Below are positions 1-5,426 of a DNA stretch of 42,517 nucleotides, one piece after another (positions within the stretch are counted from its first letter, which is position 1; each line of letters starts with the position of its first letter). The stretch is from the NCBI GenBank assembly GCA_035639875.1, contig DASQXE010000200.1, positions 1-42,517 on the forward strand, in the 5' to 3' direction. The position numbers and the translations under genes were made by a program. The DNA comes from JAIBJP01 sp035639875 (lineage in GTDB: Bacteria; Actinomycetota; Thermoleophilia; Gaiellales; Gaiellaceae). The notes beneath the pieces were generated by a model that saw only the letters and a program-made list of their open reading frames with translations, had not been told where the DNA came from and did no database searches.

Positions 1-801
1 GGTGAGCTGTTCCCAGAACTCGCGCACGAGCCGCGTTTTCCCGACGCCCGCCTCCCCGCTGATCGTCACCAGGTGTGGGTTGCCCGTGTCGAGGACGCGG
101 TCGTAGGCTGCATGCAACGCAGCCAGCTCGGCGTGGCGCCCGACGAAGCTGCGATGCATGCCGCTCACTCCTCGTGGACGCATGAGCGAGAGCGCACGAA
201 CGAGCCGTCGGCACTCCACGCCACCGGGTTTCCCTTTCGCTTCGACGTTCATTGGATCAGCGAATTCGAAGGCGCCCCGAACAGCGGCGACTGTGCGCTC
301 GCCCGCAAGAATCTCGCCCGGCGCGGCCGCCTGCTCGAGGCGGGCGGCGACGTTGACGGTGTCTCCCGTCACGAACGAGCTGCCTTCTCTCGCCTGCGCG
401 ACGACCACCTCACCGGTGTTCACGCCGATGCGCAGAGCGAGTCTCTCGCCGAAGATCTCCTCGAGGCGGTGCCGCATCGAGAGAGCCGCGTGGAGCGCCC
501 GCTCCGCGTGATCCTCTTGCGCGGCCGGAGCGCCGAACGCTGCCATGACGGCGTCCCCGACGAACTTTTCGATCGTGCCGCCGGCGCGTTCGATCTCTGC
601 GCTCATCGCATCGTAGAAGCGGTCGAGGAGGGCGCGGAGTCGCTCCGGGTCCTGGGAGCCGCCGAGCTCCGTCGAGCCGACGAGGTCGGCGAAGACCACG
701 GTTGCGAGCTTGCGTTCCTCGCTCGCTAGGGCACTCGCGCCGCGAGCGGGGGAAGCTTCGACGTCGCCGGGCTCGAGCGGCCTGCCGCTCCCGTGTTCCA
801 C
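1..801 (-). CDS. Class III adenylyl/guanylyl cyclase with AAA ATPase module (3' part outside window)
   Basis: The 267 visible codons begin at GTG 801, preceded by a strong Shine-Dalgarno (GGGAGGGAG) 6 bases upstream; the gene runs off the left edge. After a 27-residue variable leader comes a class III nucleotide cyclase domain: metal-binding Asp in FADLVGST, the second Asp in EKFVGDAVMAAFG, and the transition-state Asn/Arg in NVAARLEQAA. All key residues are present, so the domain looks active. It is followed by LMRPRGVSG, FVGRHAEL and a P-loop GEAGVGKTRLVREFWEQ, the start of an AAA_16-type ATPase. The domain order matches the complete paralogue at 15047-18166, so the missing part is probably ATPase plus TPR-like helices. 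Ligand and product nucleotide (cAMP or cGMP) cannot be told from sequence. It follows the inositol-phosphate synthase gene in the same direction. Confidence 0.9.
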   Translation of the reverse strand, partial: MEHGSGRPLEPGDVEASPARGASALASEERKLATVVFADLVGSTELGGSQDPERLRALLDRFYDAMSAEIERAGGTIEKFVGDAVMAAFGAPAAQEDHAERALHAALSMRHRLEEIFGERLALRIGVNTGEVVVAQAREGSSFVTGDTVNVAARLEQAAAPGEILAGERTVAAVRGAFEFADPMNVEAKGKPGGVECRRLVRALSLMRPRGVSGMHRSFVGRHAELAALHAAYDRVLDTGNPHLVTISGEAGVGKTRLVREFWEQLT

Positions 802-807
802 TCGGTT

Positions 808-843
808 CTCCCTCCCGTGGAAGGTAACACGGTCGGGAGGGAG
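808..843 (-). terminator. Inverted repeat between the Ino1 and cyclase genes; hairpin includes the cyclase Shine-Dalgarno
   Basis: Perfect 10-bp arms CTCCCTCCCG (808-817) and CGGGAGGGAG (834-843) enclose a 16-base loop, starting 8 bases after the TAA of the synthase gene. There is no U-tract. On the minus-strand transcript the second arm is also the ribosome-binding site of the cyclase gene starting at 801. The hairpin could end or attenuate read-through transcription and would hide the Shine-Dalgarno in a read-through RNA. The structure is seen; the roles are inferred. Confidence 0.55.
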
Positions 844-851
844 CTTTGGTC

Positions 852-2321
852 TTAGCGCGCTTTCGCGGCCGTCCGGGCCGACTCGGCGACTCGTGCGTTC
901 TTCTTGATGAAGTCCTCGACGAGCTCGCGGGCGTCGTCGTCCACGATCTGCTTGGGAGGCGACTTCATCAGGTAAGCGCTCGGTCCCTCTAGGGCGCCGG
1001 CGATGCGGTTGTTGAGGGCCAGCTTGGCCAGGCGAACGGCGTCGATGACGATCCCGGCCGAATTGGGCGAGTCCCAGACTTCGAGCTTGAGCTCGACGTT
1101 CAGCGGCACGTCGCCGAAGGCGGAGCCCTCCATGCGGATGTAGGCCCACTTGCGGTCGGTCAGCCACGGCACGTAGTCGGACGGGCCGACGTGGACGTTC
1201 TTGGCGCCGATGTCGTAGTCGAGCATCGACGTGACCGCGTTCGTCTTCGAGATCTTCTTCGACTCGAGGCGGTCGCGCTCGAGCATGTTGAGGAAGTCGG
1301 AGTTGCCGCCCACATTCAGCTGCATCGTCTTGTCGAGGCGCACGCCGCGCTCGCGGAAGAGGCTCGTCAGGACGCGGTGCGTGATCGTCGCGCCGACCTG
1401 CGACTTGATGTCATCACCGATGATCGGCACGCCGGCCTGCTCGAAGCGGCGCTGCCAGTAGGCCTCGCGCGCGATGAACACGGGCATGCAGTTCACCATC
1501 GCGCATCCGGCGGAGAGGATCTGCTCCGTGTACCACTTCGTCGCTTCCTCGGACCCCACGGGGAGGTAGTTGACGACGACGTCGGTGCCGGTCTCCTTGA
1601 GGATCCCGACCACGTCGTCGGTCTCGCCGGAGGCCTTCTCGACGATTTCGGAGAGGTACTTGCCGATGCCGTCGTGGGTCATACCGCGGGAGACCTTCAC
1701 GCCGGTCTTCGGCACGTCCGCGAACTTGTAGGTGTCGTTCGGGTGCGCCCAGATCGCGTCCGCGAGGTCCTTGCCGACCTTGTCGGTCGTCACGTCGAAC
1801 GCGGCCGTGAACTCGATGTCGCGGATGTGGTAGCCGCCCACGTCGACGTGCATGAGCCCAGGGACGAACTCGTCCGGATCGGCATCTTTGTAGTAGTGGA
1901 CTCCTTGGAGGAGGGAGTTGGCGCAGTTGCCAACGCCGATGATCGCCACGCGCACGCGCTCGTCGGAGCGCGGGCGGCCGTTGCTGGAGCCGTTCTTCGA
2001 AGCCATCGTTTCCTTTCTCGGCTGGTCGAGCCGCTCGGAGAGCGTCTCGACGATTAGTTGGGTGACCGAGCGCTTCCGCTCGGACGCGCGCTGCGCGAGC
2101 TTCGTCTTCAACTCGGTCGGCATGCGCAAGAGAACGTCGCCGCTCGCGCTCGGACGGCCGCCGCGGCGGCCGGAGCCCTGGAAGGGGACGGCGAAGCGTG
2201 ACGCGAGGATTGCGACTGCGACGTCGTTCAGGTTGCCGCCCCGTGCCTCGACCTCGTGGGCGAGGAGGCGCTTGAGATCCGCGGGCATGCGGACGAGAAC
2301 ATCGCTGCGGTCACTTGCCAT
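852..2321 (-). CDS. ino1: Inositol-3-phosphate synthase (Ino1) with N-terminal tandem ribbon-helix-helix DNA-binding region
   Basis: 489 residues from ATG 2321. Residues 6-44 (VLVRMPADLKRLL...LNDVAVAIL) and 59-98 (VLLRMPTELKTKL...SVTQLIVETL) each look like an Arc/CopG-type ribbon-helix-helix motif. From about residue 121 the protein is a full bacterial myo-inositol-1-phosphate synthase: NAD-binding GVGNCANSLLQG, NYLPVGSEEATKWY, catalytic-lysine segment DDIKSQVGAT, and VGPSDYVPWL. This enzyme turns glucose-6-phosphate into inositol-3-phosphate. An internal ATG (2004-2006) has its own GAAAGGA Shine-Dalgarno and sits where ordinary Ino1 proteins start, so a 384-residue stand-alone enzyme may also be made. 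No stop codon separates the parts. The upstream neighbour encodes the lipid synthase that uses the product. A GTG at 2339 is an alternative start inside the palindrome and is less likely. Ino1 identity is secure; the regulator role is inferred. Confidence 0.93.
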   Translation of the reverse strand: MASDRSDVLVRMPADLKRLLAHEVEARGGNLNDVAVAILASRFAVPFQGSGRRGGRPSASGDVLLRMPTELKTKLAQRASERKRSVTQLIVETLSERLDQPRKETMASKNGSSNGRPRSDERVRVAIIGVGNCANSLLQGVHYYKDADPDEFVPGLMHVDVGGYHIRDIEFTAAFDVTTDKVGKDLADAIWAHPNDTYKFADVPKTGVKVSRGMTHDGIGKYLSEIVEKASGETDDVVGILKETGTDVVVNYLPVGSEEATKWYTEQILSAGCAMVNCMPVFIAREAYWQRRFEQAGVPIIGDDIKSQVGATITHRVLTSLFRERGVRLDKTMQLNVGGNSDFLNMLERDRLESKKISKTNAVTSMLDYDIGAKNVHVGPSDYVPWLTDRKWAYIRMEGSAFGDVPLNVELKLEVWDSPNSAGIVIDAVRLAKLALNNRIAGALEGPSAYLMKSPPKQIVDDDARELVEDFIKKNARVAESARTAAKAR

Positions 2322-2330
2322 CCGCCCTAG

Positions 2331-2352
2331 TGATAGCACAAATGTGCTATCA
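2331..2352. promoter_or_regulatory. Perfect 22-bp palindrome upstream of RHH-Ino1, probable operator
   Basis: Arms TGATAGCACA (2331-2340) and TGTGCTATCA (2343-2352) flank AA. It begins 9 bases upstream of the ATG of the ribbon-helix-helix fusion gene and overlaps the TGA stop of the preceding gene. A possible -10 (TATCAC, minus strand) 8 bases before the ATG lies within it, so a bound protein would block transcription start. Ribbon-helix-helix repressors typically bind such short palindromes at their own promoters; the pairing here is inferred. Confidence 0.7.
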
Positions 2353-2985
2353 GATGCCGCGGAGCTGCTTGCGAACGAAGAGGATGCGCTGCAGGACCGT
2401 GAGCCAGGCCGTCGCCGTGAGAAGGGCGATCGTGCTCGGCAGTACGAGCTCGTCGATCGGGGCGAGGACGAGGCCGGCGGTGATCACGACGACGCGTTCC
2501 GCGCGACTCCCGAGCCCGACGTCACCCTTGAGACCCAGTGCCTCCGCGCGCGCACGCGCGTAGCTGACGAGGAACGAGCCTGCGATTGCCGCGAACGCGA
2601 GCGCGACGCCCCACATCTGCCCGTGCCGCATGAGGACGAGCCCGATCGCGCCGAGCATGAAGCCCTCCCCGACGCGATCGACAGTCGAATCCAGGAACGC
2701 GCCGAACGGACTTCCGCTGCCACGGCTTCGCGCCAGCGCGCCGTCGAGGATGTCGAGAATCGAGCCGATGACGAAGAGCGCTGCGGCGATCCAGTAGAGC
2801 CCCCAAGCCGCGTACTCGAAAAAGACGGCGATGGAGCCTGCGATGCAGAGGGCGACGCCCGCGAGGGTCAAGGCGTCCGGCGTGACTTTCGCCTGCTCGA
2901 GCTGCGTCATTGACTGCGTCGCGAGGCGGCGCGCCTCGTCCGTATAGGCGCGCTTGACCCGTTCCAGACTCGGGTTACGGGTCAC
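2350..2985 (-). CDS. pgsA: CDP-alcohol phosphatidyltransferase, probable phosphatidylinositol phosphate synthase
   Basis: 211 residues from GTG 2985, overlapping the end of the PAP2 gene by 11 bases; the much longer open frame upstream lies inside that gene and is not credible. The family signature DxxDGxxARx8GxxxDxxxD is complete (DILDGALARSRGSGSPFGAF, then LDSTVDR), with about six membrane helices. In Actinobacteria this enzyme type joins CDP-diacylglycerol to inositol-3-phosphate to give phosphatidylinositol phosphate. Placement directly before the inositol-3-phosphate synthase supports that substrate over glycerol-3-phosphate, but sequence alone does not prove it. The TGA stop lies in the operator-like palindrome. 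A later ATG at 2910 would remove the N-terminal amphipathic part and is less likely. Confidence 0.88.
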   Translation of the reverse strand: MTRNPSLERVKRAYTDEARRLATQSMTQLEQAKVTPDALTLAGVALCIAGSIAVFFEYAAWGLYWIAAALFVIGSILDILDGALARSRGSGSPFGAFLDSTVDRVGEGFMLGAIGLVLMRHGQMWGVALAFAAIAGSFLVSYARARAEALGLKGDVGLGSRAERVVVITAGLVLAPIDELVLPSTIALLTATAWLTVLQRILFVRKQLRGI

Positions 2986-3736
2986 AGATCTTCGCGGGCG
3001 CGGCGAACTCGTGGAGGCCGCGCTGCTCCGTCCACGTGACCATCGTGCCGGCCAAGACTGCGACTCCGATTCCCGCTGCGACGTCGAGCCAGAAGTGGTT
3101 CCCGCTCGCCATGACAGAGAACCAGACCCAACCCGGCCAGAGCGTCCAGAGGAGCGCAGCGATGCGGCTGCGGACGAGCATCGCCATCGCAAAGCCGACC
3201 ACGAGCGCATCGGCAGCGTGCACGCTCGGCATGGCGGCGAACTGATTGGATGCGAGTTGCACGAGACTGCTGCCGTGGTTGAGCGATGCCGCCGACGCGA
3301 GCGTGTCGACGAACCCCTCGTCGGGGAACATCCGCGGCGGCGCCGTCGGTATGAACGCGTAGCCGACGAGCGCGAGCAGGTTCGTCGCCAGGACCCAGTT
3401 CCGCACGCGGTGGAAGGACTCGAACCGGAACAGGTAGATCCAGAGGAGCGCGAGCGCGAGGATCACGAACTGCGCGATCCAGTACGTCCAGTTCACGGCG
3501 TCGAGGACAAAGGTGCCCGCGTGGAGCAGGACGCGCTGAAGGTCGAGCTCGACCAGTGCGTGTAGGCCGCGCTCGAAATCGATCACGTGGCGCCCGTTCT
3601 GGAACGCCTGCGGGACGTCGCGGTCGGCGAGACCGCGGGCGAGCTGGTAGACGATCCCGAACCCGAACCAGATGGCGAGCTGGAGTCCGAGATCGCTCCA
3701 GCCACGGGGCAGACGGCTTCCGAGGCGGGCGAGCAT
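2975..3736 (-). CDS. PAP2/AUR1-type membrane phosphatase or phosphotransferase, candidate PIP phosphatase
   Basis: 253 residues with about six transmembrane helices. Acid-phosphatase (PAP2) motifs are visible: PSVH (family consensus PSxH) near residue 165 and GNHFWLD (GxHxxxD) near residue 210, spaced as in the Aur1/inositolphosphotransferase subgroup. Such enzymes act on lipid phosphates at the membrane face. It is first in a probable operon with the phosphatidylinositol phosphate synthase and the inositol-phosphate synthase. A natural job would therefore be removing the phosphate from phosphatidylinositol phosphate to give phosphatidylinositol; this is inference from context. The start is ATG 3736 with TAAACT six bases upstream, consistent with a leaderless message. 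Other possible substrates are phosphatidic acid or undecaprenyl pyrophosphate. Confidence 0.85.
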   Translation of the reverse strand: MLARLGSRLPRGWSDLGLQLAIWFGFGIVYQLARGLADRDVPQAFQNGRHVIDFERGLHALVELDLQRVLLHAGTFVLDAVNWTYWIAQFVILALALLWIYLFRFESFHRVRNWVLATNLLALVGYAFIPTAPPRMFPDEGFVDTLASAASLNHGSSLVQLASNQFAAMPSVHAADALVVGFAMAMLVRSRIAALLWTLWPGWVWFSVMASGNHFWLDVAAGIGVAVLAGTMVTWTEQRGLHEFAAPAKICDP

Positions 3737-3742
3737 CAGGCC

Positions 3743-3748
3743 AGTTTA
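3743..3748 (-). promoter_or_regulatory. -10 box for the PAP2 gene and inositol-lipid operon
   Basis: TAAACT on the minus strand ends 6 bases before ATG 3736, so transcription would begin at about the start codon. No convincing -35 is seen. Confidence 0.5.
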
Positions 3749-3771
3749 ATCAGCGGTCGGACGCGTCCGCG

Positions 3772-4776
3772 TCAGCCGCCGATGTAAGACATTTCCACCT
3801 TCTGGAGATCGGCCGTTTCGGCCGAACGCAGCTCCGAATAGCGGTCGTCGCGGACACGCCAGACGTCGCCGATCGCGGAGGTCAAGGCCGCTTCGTCGGC
3901 GCCGTTGCGAACGAGCGCGCGAAGGTCGTGACCCTTCGTGGCGAACAGGCAGGTGTAGAGCCGGCCCTCGGCCGAGAGGCGCGCGCGTGTGCAGTTGCCG
4001 CAGAACGGCTGGGTGACGGAAGCGATGACACCAATCTCGCCGCTTCCGTCCCGGTAGCGGAAGCGCTGCGCGACCTCGCCCGGGTAGCGGGGAGGAAGCG
4101 GCTCGAGCGGAAACTCGGCGTCGATCGCGGCGAGAATCTCGGCCGCTGCGACGACGTCGTCCATGCGCCAGCCGTTCGTGTGACCGACGTCCATGTACTC
4201 GATGAAGCGCACGATGTGGCCGCTCCCGCGGAAGTAGCGCGCCATGGGAAGCACGCTCTCCTCGTTCACACCCCGCTTCACGACGGCGTTGATCTTGAGC
4301 GGCGCCAGCCCGGCCGCCGCGGCCGCTTCGATGCCCGCGAGGACGCGCTCGACGGGGAAGTCGACATCGTTCATCGCGCGGAACGTCTCGTCGTCGAGCG
4401 AATCGAGCGAGACGGTGACGCGGCGCAGTCCCGCGTCCGCGAGCGCCTGAGCCTTCTGCGGGAGCAGCGATCCGTTCGTCGTCAGCGTCAGGTCGAGACC
4501 AGGGATCGCGGCGAGCAGCTCGACGAGCCGCTCGAGCTCGCGGCGGACCAGCGGCTCGCCGCCCGTGAGCCGAATCTTCTCTACGCCTACGGAGACGAAC
4601 GCCCGCGCCAGGCGCGCGATCTCCTCGAACGTCAGCAGCTCGCGCCGCTCGAGGAAGCGGTAGTCGCGCCCGAAGACCTCCTTGGGCATGCAGTAGACGC
4701 AGCGGAAGTTGCAGCGGTCCGTCACCGAGATCCGCAGGTCGCGGACCGGCCGCCCGAGTGTGTCGTGGAGCGCCAC
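3772..4776 (-). CDS. moaA: GTP 3',8-cyclase MoaA (molybdenum cofactor biosynthesis)
   Basis: 334 residues, the usual family length, from GTG 4776. The radical-SAM cluster motif CNFRCVYC is near residue 21, the SAM-binding GGEP near residue 65, and the C-terminal second cluster shows CGNCTRARLSAEGRLYTC. The protein ends in the conserved Gly-Gly (MSYIGG) needed for catalysis in MoaA. It converts GTP to the 3',8-cyclised intermediate of molybdopterin; no other moa genes are in the window. The longer open frame to 4926 has no family similarity and lies in repeat-rich DNA. TAGGCT seven bases before the GTG supports a leaderless start. Confidence 0.95.
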   Translation of the reverse strand: MALHDTLGRPVRDLRISVTDRCNFRCVYCMPKEVFGRDYRFLERRELLTFEEIARLARAFVSVGVEKIRLTGGEPLVRRELERLVELLAAIPGLDLTLTTNGSLLPQKAQALADAGLRRVTVSLDSLDDETFRAMNDVDFPVERVLAGIEAAAAAGLAPLKINAVVKRGVNEESVLPMARYFRGSGHIVRFIEYMDVGHTNGWRMDDVVAAAEILAAIDAEFPLEPLPPRYPGEVAQRFRYRDGSGEIGVIASVTQPFCGNCTRARLSAEGRLYTCLFATKGHDLRALVRNGADEAALTSAIGDVWRVRDDRYSELRSAETADLQKVEMSYIGG

Positions 4777-4783
4777 GCCGAAT

Positions 4784-4789
4784 AGCCTA
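4784..4789 (-). promoter_or_regulatory. -10 box for moaA
   Basis: TAGGCT on the minus strand, 7 bases before GTG 4776, giving a leaderless transcript if used. Confidence 0.5.
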
Positions 4790-4816
4790 GCCCGCCAAAC
4801 AGGACATGCCTCTTTC

Positions 4817-4860
4817 GAACGTGGCCGGGGTCTGGCCGGGGTCTGACCCCGGCCACGTTC
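4817..4860. repeat. Long inverted repeat with inner tandem duplication
   Basis: Sixteen-base perfect arms GAACGTGGCCGGGGTC (4817-4832) and GACCCCGGCCACGTTC (4845-4860). The left side also contains an 11-bp tandem duplication GGCCGGGGTCT (4823-4833 and 4834-4844), so the right arm can pair with either copy. The core GGGGTCTGACCCC (4838-4850) recurs at 4979-4991. It lies between moaA and the small membrane-protein gene, in the longest gene-free stretch of the window (4777-5021). Confidence 0.8.
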
Positions 4861-4971
4861 CGTCGGGCCACGGTGCTTGTGGACGAGCGGGCGCCGTGAA
4901 GGCCGATTACTCCGTACCGCACCCATCGCAAAAGGACATGGCTAGGCACGGCCTTCGACGGCCTTTCCGGA

Positions 4972-4998
4972 CATGACCGGGGTCTGACCCCAGACATG
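4972..4998. repeat. Second copy of the GGGGTCTGACCCC palindrome, flanked by CATG
   Basis: The core GGGGTCTGACCCC at 4979-4991 matches 4838-4850 exactly and is flanked by CATG on each side (4972-4975 and 4995-4998). The word GGACATG occurs nearby at 4802, 4935 and 4969. Together with the first copy this looks like a small repeat-derived insertion about 185 bp long. No protein is encoded. Confidence 0.7.
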
Positions 4999-5021
4999 GC
5001 CGCTGTGGCCAGTGGTTGCGG

Positions 5022-5318
5022 CTAGCGACGCCCGGCGTGCGCCGCGTATGCGAAGTTGACGACCACGATGGCGACGGCCACGACGATCACGCCCGCGAGT
5101 CCGGCCGTCCCGCCGGCGATGCCGAGCAGGAAAATGGCGAGCCCGAACGAGCCGAGTGGGACGGCGAGTCGGATGGGATCATCGAGCAGCTCCTCCAGGC
5201 ACCGTTCGATCTTGTCGACGAACGGGTCGACCACGGCGTCCTCGTACTCGGGGCCCAGCTCACGACGTGCCTCGAGCGCCGAGGACACCTCGTCCCGCTG
5301 AACGATCTCCTCGGCCAC
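5022..5318 (-). CDS. Small membrane protein, function unknown
   Basis: 98 residues from GTG 5318, with AGAGG just upstream as a weak Shine-Dalgarno. Residues 1-48 are charged and helical and contain ARRELGPEYEDAVVDPFVDKIE, a pattern I recall from actinobacterial proteins of unknown function. Two hydrophobic segments follow (about residues 50-70 and 72-92), and the protein ends HAGRR. It is divergent from dnaK with a 108-base gap, so the two may share regulatory DNA. No enzymatic motif is visible. Confidence 0.8.
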   Translation of the reverse strand: MAEEIVQRDEVSSALEARRELGPEYEDAVVDPFVDKIERCLEELLDDPIRLAVPLGSFGLAIFLLGIAGGTAGLAGVIVVAVAIVVVNFAYAAHAGRR

Positions 5319-5426
5319 GCCTCTGTTTGACGCTTTCCCCGAGTGGCGGGCAACCAGCTCGATCTGCTATAAACAGACTTAGATTTTCTCAGCCAGACAC
5401 AACCGAATGACGGAGGACTTTCACTG
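5319..5426. promoter_or_regulatory. Divergent promoter region and dnaK leader
   Basis: This holds the promoters of the small membrane gene (minus) and the dnaK operon (plus). Possible dnaK -10 boxes are TATAAA (5368-5373) and TAGATT (5380-5385); neither has a clear -35. The leader ends in a strong Shine-Dalgarno GGAGGA (5412-5417) before ATG 5427. An imperfect inverted repeat CTTAGA/TCTCAG lies at 5378-5392. I see no good HspR site (CTTGAGT-N7-ACTCAAG) and no CIRCE element. Confidence 0.45.

Noticed and set aside
73..729. Long plus-strand frame antisense to the truncated cyclase gene
   Set aside because: It mirrors the cyclase coding sequence; the minus-strand reading has full cyclase motifs while this one has none. 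Many similar antisense frames exist because of the GC-rich codon bias.
4777..4926. N-terminal extension of MoaA to 4926
   Set aside because: It reads through the inverted repeat, lacks family similarity, and the GTG at 4776 has a well-placed -10 box.
4722..4997. 91-residue minus-strand frame across the repeats
   Set aside because: Composition follows the repeats, no Shine-Dalgarno or -10, and it overlaps the moaA start.
5341..5426. HAIR (HspR) or CIRCE (HrcA) operator before dnaK
   Set aside because: The best alignments match only about half the consensus positions; only a weak imperfect repeat is present.
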